A DNA stretch of 64,000 nt from Gelidibacter maritimus (GCF_014062315.1 NZ_JACGLT010000010.1:75781-139780), one strand, 5' to 3'. Positions 27,644 through 37,870 are shown, counted from the first letter of the stretch. The notes: generated by a model not told the origin, from the sequence alone. Numbers and translations: made by a program.

Positions 27644-30058
27644 TTATTTTAAAATATAATCGCAAGCGTTTGTACCTATAGGTGACCCATCAGGAATACG
27701 TGGCGCTGATTCTAATTTGAACTTATCAGGATGTTCCCGGAGTTCGGAAATCATTTGTACATATTGGGCCGCATAAGGATTGACATCTCGTTTTTTGTCA
27801 GAGAAGTTTTTAGAAATTTCACCTAAAGCCTTATTCGCCATGGCTTGAACCTGAAAGTATGCTGCGTCAGCTACGGCAAGGTTCATCATGTACTTAAGAA
27901 CATTAAAATTGATCATTTGTTGAACTTCAAACAGATATGGATCCTTATGGGTTTTACCAAACGAATTTGCAATGAGCTCATTTAGTACTTCTTCTAATCC
28001 CAATTGATTGTGGTCCAGGCTTTTTTGCTGCACAAGTCTGTTGGCGCGTTGCGGATTTAACAAAAACTCTAAGGTCATATCACTGGCCGTAGACGGAGCG
28101 CTCAAAGCATCAAAAGCGACACCTGTTTTCCCTGCAAACGATTCGCGCGTTTTTCTATAACCAAAAGCTCGTGGTGGGAATAATTCCAACTTTTCCTTGG
28201 AGATAGCTAAGGTTTCAGCAGCAATCGTAGACAGCAAAGCTTTTAGGGCCTCTTTTTGATTTTTTGCTTTCAGCACTTCTGTAATTAATTGACCATCTCC
28301 CTTAAGCGCATAGTTATAATCCAGTCCGCCAACTAATTTGGAAGTTGCTTCGGTCTGATATCTGTGGAAAAAATAAAGTGGTACAAATACATCTTCCAGA
28401 ACAGAATAAGGTTCATAGTTTCTGATATTATCTTTGGAAAAGTTTGAGATGGCCTGTTCACGAACTTTTAAAACGCGTTCTAGTTCTTCAGACGCACTTT
28501 TACCGTTGTCCCAAAGATGGGCGTAAGCATGGGCACCGCCTGGAGCTCGGGCATCTGAATCCGAAATAAATCGAAGACCTTGATCTTGTGCTTTCTTTAA
28601 AATGGCATTCAATGCTGCCTTCTCATCAATGCTTTCATCAAAATCTGAATAGCTATAAGCAACGGTTACTTTATCCCAAACGCCAATGCCATCGGTATAG
28701 GCATTTTCCAAACTGATATTTCCATTATCCAATGTGATTTTAGGATGCGGATAATCCATCACTGAGGCATCATCGTTACTACTGGCCGCAAAATTGTGGG
28801 CAAACCCTAAGGTATGGCCAATCTCATGCGCGCTCAACTGACGTATTCTGGCCAAAGCCATTTTTAGCATGGGCGAATTGTTGGTGTCAGAATCTGCAAA
28901 AGGTCGATTCAACAAGGCTTGGGCTATTAAAAAATCCTGTCGGATGCGCAAACTTCCTAAACTCACATGACCTTTAATAATTTCTCCTGTCCTTGGGTCG
29001 ACCACAGAGGCACCGTAGCTCCAACCCCGTGTAGAGCGATGCACCCATTGGATCACATTATACCTACAATCCATAGGATCAGCATCATCGGGTAACATTT
29101 TCACCTGAAAAGCATCCTTAAAACCAATGGCTTCGTAGGCTTCGTTCCACCAACGCGCACCTTCCAATAATGCAGAACGCACCGGTTCTGGCGTTCCAGG
29201 ATCAAGATAATAGATGATAGGCTGTTTGGCTTCACTCATCGCCAATTCCGGATTTTTCTTTTCCAATCGGTGTCTGATCGCAAATCGTTTTACAATGTTT
29301 TCTTCAATTGGTGTGGCGTAATCCATATAAGACATAGAAATAGCTCCGCTGCGTGGATCAAATTCGCGAGGTTTGTAATTATCATCTGGCAACTCTATAA
29401 ACGAATGGTGTTGTATAACACTTAATAGTGACGATGTTGGAGCAACACTTCTAATATTTCTGCCCTTGGCATCCCCATCAAAAGTCAAAAGGGCTTCAAA
29501 CTCTACATTTTTCGGAAAGGCTTTAGTACGTTCTAAAGATAAAGCGCTTTTAGAGAGATCAACTTTATAAGTTCCTTCGTTCTGTGCTTTTAGTCTTTTG
29601 GCAACCCCATGGGCATCTTCCATTAAAAACGGAGTCAAATCGATAATATATTTTCCCTCAATAGTGTCTTCTATTTTAAATCCGAATAAAACTGATTTCG
29701 CAAAGGCTTGTTCTATACTTCGCTTTTCGGGAATATTATCGGTAATGGCCCTAAAATCCTGATTGGGCTGAACCAACAGGAGTTTATTACCTGCCTTAAT
29801 AAATTTAACAATGCGTCGAGCTCCCAACTGGCCTCTATCCAATCCGATATCGTTAGAACCAACGCCACTCGCCAAGCTATTTACATACAAAAATTCATGA
29901 TCAATTTTAGCGACTTCCAGATAGATTTTATCCTGTTTTTCTTCATAGTAAAAATTAAAAAACCCTTTATAGGCTTCTACTTTTTTATCCTTCAAGACTT
30001 GTGACAATAAAGGGGTTGCAGTCAATACTACAATGAGACAAAGTAGATGTTTTTTCAT
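27644..30058 (-). CDS. Exported zinc-dependent metalloprotease (DUF5117/DUF4953 type)
   Basis: An 804-residue exported protein. The signal peptide is MKKHLLCLIVVLTATPLLSQ. An N-terminal DUF5117-like beta region is followed by a metzincin-type site HEIGHTLGFAH (around residue 410) with a Met-turn-like SVMDYPHP about 20 residues later. The C-terminal DUF4953-type helical region is complete. This family is common in Bacteroidota, is periplasmic or outer-membrane associated, and has no known substrate. It is upstream of and nearly contiguous with threonine aldolase, which is probably an unrelated passenger in the transcript. Confidence 0.88.
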   Translation of the reverse strand: MKKHLLCLIVVLTATPLLSQVLKDKKVEAYKGFFNFYYEEKQDKIYLEVAKIDHEFLYVNSLASGVGSNDIGLDRGQLGARRIVKFIKAGNKLLLVQPNQDFRAITDNIPEKRSIEQAFAKSVLFGFKIEDTIEGKYIIDLTPFLMEDAHGVAKRLKAQNEGTYKVDLSKSALSLERTKAFPKNVEFEALLTFDGDAKGRNIRSVAPTSSLLSVIQHHSFIELPDDNYKPREFDPRSGAISMSYMDYATPIEENIVKRFAIRHRLEKKNPELAMSEAKQPIIYYLDPGTPEPVRSALLEGARWWNEAYEAIGFKDAFQVKMLPDDADPMDCRYNVIQWVHRSTRGWSYGASVVDPRTGEIIKGHVSLGSLRIRQDFLIAQALLNRPFADSDTNNSPMLKMALARIRQLSAHEIGHTLGFAHNFAASSNDDASVMDYPHPKITLDNGNISLENAYTDGIGVWDKVTVAYSYSDFDESIDEKAALNAILKKAQDQGLRFISDSDARAPGGAHAYAHLWDNGKSASEELERVLKVREQAISNFSKDNIRNYEPYSVLEDVFVPLYFFHRYQTEATSKLVGGLDYNYALKGDGQLITEVLKAKNQKEALKALLSTIAAETLAISKEKLELFPPRAFGYRKTRESFAGKTGVAFDALSAPSTASDMTLEFLLNPQRANRLVQQKSLDHNQLGLEEVLNELIANSFGKTHKDPYLFEVQQMINFNVLKYMMNLAVADAAYFQVQAMANKALGEISKNFSDKKRDVNPYAAQYVQMISELREHPDKFKLESAPRIPDGSPIGTNACDYILK

Positions 30059-30142
30059 AATGGTCAATTAGCTCATAAAATTACACAAATTAACTTAAAA
30101 AAATTATCCCATTAATTCTTTAATACTGCCTATTTTTAATGA

Positions 30143-30150
30143 TATCTTTG
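30143..30150 (+). promoter_or_regulatory. Bacteroidota -7 box for prfB
   Basis: TATCTTTG lies 19 bp upstream of the prfB ATG. Confidence 0.6.
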
Positions 30151-30169
30151 CGAAAAAATAACACTAATA

Positions 30170-31280
30170 ATGACTCCATCCGATCAAGTTAAAGGTCTTG
30201 TAGAACGCCTTGGTGCGTTGAGGAGGTATCTTTGACATAGATGCCAAAACTATTGAGATAAAAAACGAAGAAGTACAAACATTCGATCCAAATTTTTGGA
30301 ATGACTCCAAAGCCGCCGAGCTTGTTATGAAGTCATTACAGGAAAAAAAACATTGGGTTGCCGATTACAATACTGCCAAAACCTTAGTCGAAGATTTGGA
30401 AGTGTTTTATGAATTCTATAAAGCTGAAGAAGTTTCGGCTGCAGAATTTGAAGCACATCTTAAAAAAACTGTCGATCACATTGAAAAATTAGAGTTCAAG
30501 AATATGCTTTCCGATGAAGCCGATAGTTTGAGCGCCGTTCTGCAAATTACATCGGGTGCTGGAGGTACTGAATCTTGCGATTGGGCAAGTATGCTCATGC
30601 GCATGTATTTGATGTATGCTGAAAACAACGGATTTAAGGTAAAAGAACTCAACTTTCAGGAAGGTGATGTAGCTGGTATAAAAACGGTTACTTTAGAAAT
30701 TGATGGCGATTTTGCTTTTGGTTGGTTGAAGGGTGAAAATGGCGTGCACAGATTGGTCCGCATCTCCCCTTTTGATAGCAATGCCAAACGTCATACCAGC
30801 TTTGCATCGGTATATGTGTATCCGCTTGTTGATGATTCCATTGAAATTGACATCAATCCGGCCGATATAGAAATTACCACTGCACGTTCTGGTGGTGCTG
30901 GTGGACAAAATGTTAATAAAGTAGAAACTAAGGTCCAGCTGGTCCACAAACCTACTGGCATTCAAATTTCATGTTCAGAAACTCGTTCACAACATGACAA
31001 TAGAGCTCGAGCCATGCAAATGCTAAGGTCACAGTTATACGAAATTGAGTTGCAAAAGCAAATGGCGCAACGAGACGATATTGAAGCAGGCAAAATGAAA
31101 ATTGAATGGGGAAGCCAGATTCGAAATTATGTTATGCATCCTTATAAATTGGTGAAGGATGTTAGGACGGGGCACGAAACTGGTAATGTTGACGATGTCA
31201 TGGATGGTGAAATTGACGAGTTTTTAAAGGCATATTTGATGTTGATGGGACAAAAAGATGATAACTCCAATGAGCTTTAG
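30170..31280 (+). CDS. prfB: Peptide chain release factor 2, programmed +1 frameshift
   Basis: RF2, 369 residues after frameshifting, recognises UGA/UAA. The first frame starts at 30170 and encodes 21 residues up to an in-frame TGA at 30233-30235. Skipping T30233 continues at GAC (30234) in the frame that ends at 31280. The tripeptide anticodon SPF is at about residues 199-201 and the catalytic GGQ at about 244-246 ([10 protein letters not shown]). The annotated protein should join 30170-30232 and 30234-31280; a start at the internal ATG 30327 would remove about 50 residues. Frameshifting gives autoregulation by RF2 level. Confidence 0.96.
30221..30236 (+). promoter_or_regulatory. prfB +1 recoding site
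   Basis: AGGAGG TAT CTT TGA C: a strong Shine-Dalgarno-like hexamer three bases before the slippery CTT followed by the TGA stop and C, as in the E. coli recoding signal. It is notable in a lineage that rarely uses Shine-Dalgarno pairing for initiation. Confidence 0.95.
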
Positions 31281-31510
31281 ATGGTTAAAACGATAAAGTT
31301 GCCTTGCCCTTCCGGAACACTAGCGAAGGCGGGAAGTTGAAGTAGAAGCTCAAAGCCTTGAATTTAAGCATATACTTTGTAAATTGAACAATAAACACAT
31401 AATAGTGTCTGCCCATCCGTTTATCCATTCCATTTTTAGTGGGATAACAAATAATAAGATTAGACAGGCCATAAACAATAGGAAAAACCCTCACTTTTGC
31501 GGAAAATGAT

Positions 31511-32128
31511 ATGAAAAAAATAGAGACCATAATCTTTGACTTAGGCGGTGTTCTTATTGACTGGAACCCGGAATATGTATATTTAGATGTTTTTGACGGC
31601 GACAGGGAAAAAATGCAATGGTTTTTTGATCATGTTTGCACGCACGATTGGAATGAAAATCAAGACGCAGGCTATCCGCTACAGAAAGCTACAGAAGATC
31701 GGGTGGCACTCTTTCCTGAGTATGAAGAATTGATCAGAATGTTTTATGGTCGCTGGGAGGAGATGTTAGGTGGGGCTATTGAAGGAACCGTTCAAATTTT
31801 AAAAAAGCTCATAGACAGCAAGCAGTTCCAAATCGTTGCACTTACCAACTGGAGCCATGAAACGTTTCCGATAGCGCTTGAAAGGTTCGACTTTTTACAC
31901 TGGTTTGAAGGTATTCTTGTCTCGGGTGAAGAAAAAACCCGAAAACCTTTTAAAGATATCTACGAACTGACTTTAGAACGTTATAATATTGACGCTGAAC
32001 GTTCGGTTTTTATTGATGATAACCTCCGAAACATTGTAGCCGCCAATGAAATGGGCATCAATACCATTCATTTTAAAAGTCCTGAGAAGTTAGAAGAAGC
32101 ATTGAAGAAATTTGGCATCGAGATTTGA
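31511..32128 (+). CDS. HAD-superfamily phosphatase (subfamily IA)
   Basis: A 205-residue cytosolic hydrolase. Motif I is IFDLGGVLIDW, motif II TNWS, the motif III lysine is in EKTRKPFKDIY and motif IV FIDDN, with a small helical cap. It resembles YihX-like sugar-phosphate phosphatases; the substrate is unknown. It is separated from prfB by a 230-bp spacer in which I see no gene. Confidence 0.9.
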   Translation: MKKIETIIFDLGGVLIDWNPEYVYLDVFDGDREKMQWFFDHVCTHDWNENQDAGYPLQKATEDRVALFPEYEELIRMFYGRWEEMLGGAIEGTVQILKKLIDSKQFQIVALTNWSHETFPIALERFDFLHWFEGILVSGEEKTRKPFKDIYELTLERYNIDAERSVFIDDNLRNIVAANEMGINTIHFKSPEKLEEALKKFGIEI

Positions 32129-32173
32129 AATAATCCATTAATGGAGACTATTGGTTGATGATCCTATAAGCCG

Positions 32174-32181
32174 TATCTTTG
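32174..32181 (+). promoter_or_regulatory. Bacteroidota -7 box for the ArsC-like gene
   Basis: TATCTTTG lies 28 bp upstream of the ATG at 32210. Confidence 0.55.
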
Positions 32182-32209
32182 CACCTTCTTTTAAAATCCA
32201 TGATTAAAA

Positions 32210-32551
32210 ATGATTTCAATCTATCACAATCCACGATGCAGTAAGTCTAGAGAAGCCTTAAAAATACTTGAAGCGCAGAAAAAGGATTTTCAGGTTATTA
32301 AGTACATGGACGAAGTGTTGCATGTTGATAATCTAAAAACGCTTATTCATCTTTTAGACATCAAACCTATTGATCTTGTTAGAAGAAACGAATCCATTTG
32401 GAAAGAAAACTTTAAGAATTCTGACCTTACAGATGATGAGATTATTGCTGCCATGGCAAAATACCCTAAACTAATTGAACGTCCTATAATTATCAACGGA
32501 AACAAAGCCGTAATTGGACGTCCACCCCAAAAAATCCTCGACATATTATAA
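32210..32551 (+). CDS. arsC: ArsC/Spx-family protein (glutaredoxin-type arsenate reductase)
   Basis: A 113-residue thioredoxin-fold protein. The catalytic Cys10 lies in HNPRCSKSR. Arginines matching the ArsC triad are at 59 (LVRRNE), 91 (LIERPI) and 104 (IGRPP). All are consistent with a glutaredoxin-coupled arsenate reductase. No arsR, arsB or acr3 is nearby, so the role may be a general one of the ArsC/YffB type. Confidence 0.87.
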   Translation: MISIYHNPRCSKSREALKILEAQKKDFQVIKYMDEVLHVDNLKTLIHLLDIKPIDLVRRNESIWKENFKNSDLTDDEIIAAMAKYPKLIERPIIINGNKAVIGRPPQKILDIL

Positions 32552-32598
32552 GAGGATTCTTTAACACAACTTTAACCAAACCTCATTAAACCAAGTTC

Positions 32599-32606
32599 TA
32601 TTTTTG
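32599..32606 (+). promoter_or_regulatory. Bacteroidota -7 box for the exported-protein/TonB-receptor operon
   Basis: TATTTTTG lies 28 bp upstream of the ATG at 32635. Confidence 0.55.
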
Positions 32607-32634
32607 CACTCTTAATAACTAAACCACCCCTATT

Positions 32635-33048
32635 ATGGTTGCAAAAACAGTTAAACTTTCTCTTTTGATGCTTTTTATAAGCGTCACAATCTCTCATGCC
32701 CAAACCAAAGATGCCATGGAGAAGGAAAGAGAAAAGTATATGGAAAAACAAATGGAGCAATACAGAGCGCGCGTTGATACTTTTGTAACGCTCTTAAATA
32801 TAGATGAATTTAAAGGCGAAATTATTAAGCAAAAAATTGATGATTTCTATAAAAAACGAAATCAGATCATGTTTTCTGAGACTCATCAAGAATACGAGAA
32901 AAAAGCAATGGTCGATCAATTAAAAACTTCACATTTTGCCGATGTTAAAGAACTCTATACTGAAAAAACAATCGCATCCATCCAACGCTTTGTAGATGAT
33001 AATAAAGGTGAAATAAAAAAATTACAGAAAACCAAAAAAAACAAATAA
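32635..33048 (+). CDS. Small exported helical protein upstream of a TonB receptor
   Basis: A 137-residue protein with a signal peptide ending in SHAQ. The mature part is almost entirely charged helix rich in Lys, Glu and Gln, ending in a Lys-rich tail. I do not recognise a domain; the size and composition recall Spy/CpxP-like periplasmic helical proteins, without their LTxxQ motif. Its stop is 4 bp before the TonB-receptor start, so the two are translated from one message and probably work together. Confidence 0.75.
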   Translation: MVAKTVKLSLLMLFISVTISHAQTKDAMEKEREKYMEKQMEQYRARVDTFVTLLNIDEFKGEIIKQKIDDFYKKRNQIMFSETHQEYEKKAMVDQLKTSHFADVKELYTEKTIASIQRFVDDNKGEIKKLQKTKKNK

Positions 33049-33052
33049 ACTA

Positions 33053-35569
33053 ATGAAACTAATTCCCTACGTATTTACCCTACTTTTTCTATTAACTTCA
33101 AACCTCATTTTCGCTCAAGACGAAGTTTCCATAACCGGTAAGGTAATAGACAAAGATGTCAATCAACCTCTTGAATATGCTACCATCGCTTTTTATAGTA
33201 AGCAAGAAAACAAAATTGTTACAGGAGGCATCACCGGTGAAGATGGAACATTTGATATTAAGGTGCCAAGAGGCACCTATGACATATCTGTAGAATATAT
33301 CTCTTACGGTACAAAAACAATACCTAATAGAACCTTAATTCAAAATACAGATTTAGGTGTTTTAGGTATCGCAATTGATGCACAAGCTTTAGGTGAAGTT
33401 TCCATTATTGCTGAACGCACGAGTGTAGAAATAAAATTAGATAAACAAATATATACGGTAGGCCAGGATTTGACCGTTAGAGGTGGGACCGTAAGTGATG
33501 TATTGGACAATATTCCGTCAGTTTCTGTGGATGTTGAAGGCAATGTCGCTTTAAGAGGTAATGATAACGTGACCATTTTAATCAATGGTAAGCCTTCAGG
33601 ACTGGTTGGGCTTAACTCAACAGATGCATTACGCCAACTACCTGCAGAATCTATTGAACGTGTTGAAGTAATTACGTCTCCATCGGCAAGATATGATGCT
33701 GAAGGTACTGCCGGGATATTAAATATTATTTTACGAAGAAGTAAGCTTCAAGGGCTGAATGGCGCCATTACCGCAAATGCCGGATATCCTGAATCTGCAG
33801 GGCTTTCTGGTAATATTAATTACAGAACAGGCGATTTTAACTTTTTTAATACTACAGGATACAATTATAGAGAATCTCCTGGAAATTCTTTTACTGACAC
33901 CCAATTTTTCAATATTAAGCGTGATGAGGATGGTAATATAATTGAGGATAGACCTGATACCTTTTTAAATGAGGTTAGAGAATCCAACAGAGAAAGAAAT
34001 AGCTTTACTACCAACGTTGGTGTTGAGTGGTATATAAACAATACAGCTTCACTGACCACATCCTTGGTTTATAGAAATAGTAATAGTGATAATACCTCTA
34101 CCAACTTCAGTAGAGAATTCGACTCAAATAACAATCTGACTTCAACATCAGAACGTTTCAATCCTGAGCAAAGAGATGATAAAACCATCCAGTACTCTGT
34201 CAATTTTGACAAACAATTCAATGACAACAGTCAGCATAAATTGACGTTCGATTTTCAATATGAAACAAGTGATGAAGACAATAGATCATTCATCGCTCAA
34301 GATGGTTCCAACGTTGAGCGTATAAATACACTTCAAACTCAAGATAATATTTTGTTACAGGCTGATTATGTACATCCTTTAGGAGAGAGCAGTCAGTTTG
34401 AACTTGGTTATCGCGGTAGTTTCAATGAAATGGATACCGACTATAGCTTGGAGTTTTACGAAAACGGTAACTATGAATTGGATACGGATGTCAGCAATAA
34501 TTTGATTTATAGAGATTATGTCAATGCCGTTTACACACAGTTTGGCAGTAAGTTAGGTAGTAAATTTTCTTACTTGATGGGCCTCCGAATGGAGTCTTCC
34601 CGTGTGACCATTAACCAATTGACCACGAACGATTTACAAAAAAAGAATTATACAGATTTGTTCCCAACAGTCAATTTAGGTTATGAAATAACCGATAGCC
34701 AAAGCATTCAGTTAGGCTATAACCGTCGTATCAGAAGACCACGTTCTTATTTTATCAACCCATTCCCTTCAAGAAGTAGTCCAACAAGTGTATTTCAAGG
34801 AAATCCAGATATTGACCCAAGTTTCTCTAACAAAGTTGATTTAGGGTATTTATGGAAATTCAACAAGTTTACATTAAACTCTTCTATTTATTATGAGAGA
34901 GCAACTGATGTTTTCAACTTCATCAGCGAAGCTACAGGCGATTACTATATTAGAGATATCAACTTTACAATCAATGAAAATGAACCCGATTTTGACAATA
35001 TAACCTCTCAATATGAAAGTGTGATTCCTGTGATAAGAAGAACACCTATCAATTTGGCTACAAACGATAGATTTGGTTTTGAATTTACTTTAGCATACCG
35101 AGCTTCGAAAGATTGGAATGTGAATGGAAACTTCAACTTGTTCCAGTCTAAAACGGAAGGCATTTACAATAATGTAGATTACGGCGCAGAAAATTTAAGT
35201 TGGTTCTTCCGTTTAAACAATAAATATACCTTACCTGGGAAGATTGATTGGCAAACAAGAATATTTTATATGGGACCTAGTGAGGATGCCCAAAACAAAC
35301 GTGATGGCATGTTTTCTACTGACATGGCCTTTAGTAAAGACCTGTTTGACGATCGTGCCTCTATTGCATTCAACGTAAGCGATTTGTTTGATACAAGAAA
35401 AAGATCCATGGAGTCGTTCACACCGTCGTATATAAGTTCATCAGAGTTTCAGTGGAGACCTCGTAGCTATAACATATCATTCACCTATCGTTTCAACCAA
35501 CAGAAGAAACAACAAAGAAATATGGAGCGTAGCAATGGTGGCGATGAAGATTTCGAATTTCAAGGATAA
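33053..35569 (+). CDS. TonB-dependent receptor, OMP_b-brl_3 type
   Basis: An 838-residue outer-membrane protein with signal peptide MKLIPYVFTLLFLLTSNLIFA. A carboxypeptidase-like regulatory domain (about 25-110) is followed by a plug (around 125-225, with GGTVSDVLDNIPSVSVD and PSARYDAEGTAGILNIILR) and a large beta-barrel ending in an aromatic-terminated strand (YNISFTYRF). The last 20 residues are Gln/Arg/Gly-rich. No SusD partner is present, so it is not a typical polysaccharide-utilisation receptor. The ligand is unknown. It is co-transcribed with the preceding helical protein. Confidence 0.9.
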   Translation: MKLIPYVFTLLFLLTSNLIFAQDEVSITGKVIDKDVNQPLEYATIAFYSKQENKIVTGGITGEDGTFDIKVPRGTYDISVEYISYGTKTIPNRTLIQNTDLGVLGIAIDAQALGEVSIIAERTSVEIKLDKQIYTVGQDLTVRGGTVSDVLDNIPSVSVDVEGNVALRGNDNVTILINGKPSGLVGLNSTDALRQLPAESIERVEVITSPSARYDAEGTAGILNIILRRSKLQGLNGAITANAGYPESAGLSGNINYRTGDFNFFNTTGYNYRESPGNSFTDTQFFNIKRDEDGNIIEDRPDTFLNEVRESNRERNSFTTNVGVEWYINNTASLTTSLVYRNSNSDNTSTNFSREFDSNNNLTSTSERFNPEQRDDKTIQYSVNFDKQFNDNSQHKLTFDFQYETSDEDNRSFIAQDGSNVERINTLQTQDNILLQADYVHPLGESSQFELGYRGSFNEMDTDYSLEFYENGNYELDTDVSNNLIYRDYVNAVYTQFGSKLGSKFSYLMGLRMESSRVTINQLTTNDLQKKNYTDLFPTVNLGYEITDSQSIQLGYNRRIRRPRSYFINPFPSRSSPTSVFQGNPDIDPSFSNKVDLGYLWKFNKFTLNSSIYYERATDVFNFISEATGDYYIRDINFTINENEPDFDNITSQYESVIPVIRRTPINLATNDRFGFEFTLAYRASKDWNVNGNFNLFQSKTEGIYNNVDYGAENLSWFFRLNNKYTLPGKIDWQTRIFYMGPSEDAQNKRDGMFSTDMAFSKDLFDDRASIAFNVSDLFDTRKRSMESFTPSYISSSEFQWRPRSYNISFTYRFNQQKKQQRNMERSNGGDEDFEFQG

Positions 35570-35610
35570 TTCATGTGCTCAATGTGAATGGCATTGAGCA
35601 CCCAACATAA

Positions 35611-35647
35611 AAAAAGCGGTTTCAAATATTTGAAACCGCTTTTTTTA
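35611..35647. terminator. Bidirectional intrinsic terminator
   Basis: The perfect stem AAGCGGTTTCAAA / TTTGAAACCGCTT has A and T runs on either side. It lies between the TonB receptor and a convergent small gene. Confidence 0.9.
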
Positions 35648-35670
35648 TGTTATATGTTTAAGAGTGATTT

Positions 35671-35868
35671 TTATAAATCCTCTAAGGTGCTTGCTGACGC
35701 TTCCTTTTTTGCCTTACGTTCTGCTTTCATCTCTTTAAAACGCTCCATTGAAGCTCCAAAGACCCAATATGGAATAACAAAGGTCATTAAAAAAATCATT
35801 AACCAAAAACCCATGGTCAATATCGTCATAAACGCCAAAAATCCTAAATACTGGTCAAATGTAAACAT
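35671..35868 (-). CDS. Small membrane protein
   Basis: A 65-residue protein with a long hydrophobic N-terminal half (about residues 8-38, probably two close helices) and a short basic cytosolic tail (RFKEMKAERKAKKE). I prefer this minus-strand reading to the opposing plus-strand frame because it has an exact promoter box 28 bp upstream and ends at a bidirectional terminator. No function is known. Confidence 0.65.
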   Translation of the reverse strand: MFTFDQYLGFLAFMTILTMGFWLMIFLMTFVIPYWVFGASMERFKEMKAERKAKKEASASTLEDL

Positions 35869-35895
35869 GTTGCAAGTTGTTTTTAATAATTATAG

Positions 35896-35903
35896 CAAAG
35901 ATA
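35896..35903 (-). promoter_or_regulatory. Bacteroidota -7 box for the small membrane protein
   Basis: TATCTTTG on the minus strand supports the coding direction of the 65-residue gene. Confidence 0.55.
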
Positions 35904-35917
35904 GGAGAAACGTTTAG

Positions 35918-36389
35918 TTTATACAATACCTACTTTAAGATTTATTAACATAGTTTTTAAGATATCAGACGCTTTTGGACAAGCCGTACATTAATTTTGA
36001 TATTTATACACCAACAAAAAACGTTTTATTTATGATTTTAAATGTTGTATCAATGACGTCTAAGATCTGTATCGGTAAATTACCTCCTTAAAATAACCAC
36101 GACATTTAAAAACTTAGTCGGTTTGAGAAGCGATATTATTTTAAAATATCTGCCATACTAAATTTATTTCCTAAGGAAACAATTATTTAGGATACTATAT
36201 ATTAGATGGGTTAACGCACGTGGGGGCGCAATCGTATCTTGATTTTCTCGTTAATAATTCATAAGTAGTTGTATTGTAAGATATCACACAAAAACTGTTT
36301 ATATTTTATGAGTTGTAAATGAACTAATTATTTCAGAAACCCATAGGAATTATTCTATAATTCCACTATCGATTTTCCCTCAAAATGGC
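35918..36389. other. Gene-poor AT-rich intergenic region
   Basis: About 470 bp without a convincing open reading frame longer than about 20 codons. There is no tRNA-like fold and no clear terminator. The most GC-rich patch (about 36210-36235, around GCACGTGGGGGCGCAATCG) stands out from the AT-rich background. It could hold a small RNA or a decayed gene; I see nothing firm. Confidence 0.4.
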
Positions 36390-36397
36390 TAACTTTG
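36390..36397 (+). promoter_or_regulatory. Bacteroidota -7 box for fumC
   Basis: TAACTTTG lies 24 bp upstream of the ATG at 36422 and overlaps the first codons of a longer frame, which supports the shorter start. Confidence 0.6.
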
Positions 36398-36421
36398 TTA
36401 ACTAATCATTCATCAGATATT

Positions 36422-37819
36422 ATGGAATACAGAATTGAAAAAGACACTATGGGCGAGGTTAAAGTTCCTGCCGATAAACTTTGGGGTGCACAAACAGAAC
36501 GCTCCCGAAATAATTTTAAAATTGGTGCTGTGGCATCTATGCCAATAGAGATTATTTATGGTTTTGCATATCTAAAAAAGGCAGCAGCGTTTACAAATTG
36601 TGAATTGGGAGTTCTACCGATTGAAAAACGCGATTTGATTGCACAAGTCTGTGATGAAATATTGGAAGGTAAGCACGATGACCAATTTCCGTTAGTTATA
36701 TGGCAAACTGGTTCTGGCACACAAAGCAATATGAATGTCAATGAAGTAATTGCCAATAGAGCGCAACAATTGGCAGGTAAGAAAATTGGCGAAGGAGACC
36801 CTGTTATTAGTGCCAACGATGACGTTAATAAATCGCAATCTTCAAACGATACGTTCCCAACAGGAATGCATATTGCTATTTACAAAAAAATCGTTGAAAA
36901 TACGGTTCGGGGCATTATTCAGTTACGGAATACTTTACATAAAAAAGCTAACGATTATAAAAATGTTGTAAAGATTGGTAGAACCCATCTCATGGATGCA
37001 ACCCCTATAACACTCGGACAGGAAATTTCGGGTTATGTAGCACAATTGGATTATGGCTTAAAAGCTTTAGAAAACACCTTGCCACATTTGAGCGAGCTGG
37101 CACTTGGCGGTACTGCTGTTGGTACAGGGTTGAACACTCCAAAAGGGTATAGCAAGCGTGTAGCAGAGTTCATTGCCAAATTTACGGAACTACCTTTTGT
37201 CACCGCTCCAAATAAGTTTGAGGCACTTGCTGCGCACGATGCTTTGGTAGAAACACATGGTGCATTAAAACAATTAGCGGTAAGTTTAAATAAAATAGCC
37301 AATGACATCCGTATGATGGCCTCCGGTCCAAGAAGTGGAATTGGAGAAATTATCATTCCAGCTAATGAGCCAGGAAGCTCGATCATGCCAGGAAAAGTGA
37401 ATCCTACCCAATGTGAAGCTTTAACTATGGTCTGTGCCCAAGTTATGGGTAATGATGTTGCTGTAACCGTTGGTGGCACTCAAGGCCATTATGAGTTAAA
37501 CGTTTTTAAACCTATGATGGCGGCAAATTTATTGCAATCGGCCCAATTATTGGGTGACGCCTGTAAGAGCTTTGATGAGCATTGTGCACAGGGTATTGAG
37601 CCCAATCATGATGTCATTGAACATTTATTGAATAACTCGTTAATGCTGGTGACTGCTTTAAATACTAAAATAGGCTATTATAAAGCTGCTGAAATTGCTA
37701 ACACAGCACATAAAAACGGTACCACCTTGAAAGAAGAAGCTGTCAATTTAGGATATGTTACTGCAGAAGAATATGACGAATGGGTGAAACCAGAAGACAT
37801 GGTTGGCGGACTTAAATAA
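36422..37819 (+). CDS. fumC: Class II fumarate hydratase
   Basis: A 465-residue TCA-cycle enzyme that interconverts fumarate and malate. The N-terminal [19 protein letters not shown], the [12 protein letters not shown] region and the signature [15 protein letters not shown] are all present, and the length is standard. The ATG at 36422 ([13 protein letters not shown]) follows the promoter box at the expected distance. It is monocistronic with a strong downstream terminator. Confidence 0.96.
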   Translation: MEYRIEKDTMGEVKVPADKLWGAQTERSRNNFKIGAVASMPIEIIYGFAYLKKAAAFTNCELGVLPIEKRDLIAQVCDEILEGKHDDQFPLVIWQTGSGTQSNMNVNEVIANRAQQLAGKKIGEGDPVISANDDVNKSQSSNDTFPTGMHIAIYKKIVENTVRGIIQLRNTLHKKANDYKNVVKIGRTHLMDATPITLGQEISGYVAQLDYGLKALENTLPHLSELALGGTAVGTGLNTPKGYSKRVAEFIAKFTELPFVTAPNKFEALAAHDALVETHGALKQLAVSLNKIANDIRMMASGPRSGIGEIIIPANEPGSSIMPGKVNPTQCEALTMVCAQVMGNDVAVTVGGTQGHYELNVFKPMMAANLLQSAQLLGDACKSFDEHCAQGIEPNHDVIEHLLNNSLMLVTALNTKIGYYKAAEIANTAHKNGTTLKEEAVNLGYVTAEEYDEWVKPEDMVGGLK

Positions 37820-37870
37820 TCAGTCCCGATTGGGGCTTTTAAAGATTTAAAGCCTTCATAATGTTATAAA

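Noticed and set aside
31285-31530. An 81-codon minus-strand open frame in the prfB-HAD spacer
   Set aside because: It runs over the start of the HAD gene, has no promoter box and its translation looks like random AT-rich sequence.
35588-35917. A plus-strand frame of 109 codons opposite the 65-residue membrane gene
   Set aside because: It runs through a bidirectional terminator; the minus-strand reading has a promoter box and a sensible membrane protein.
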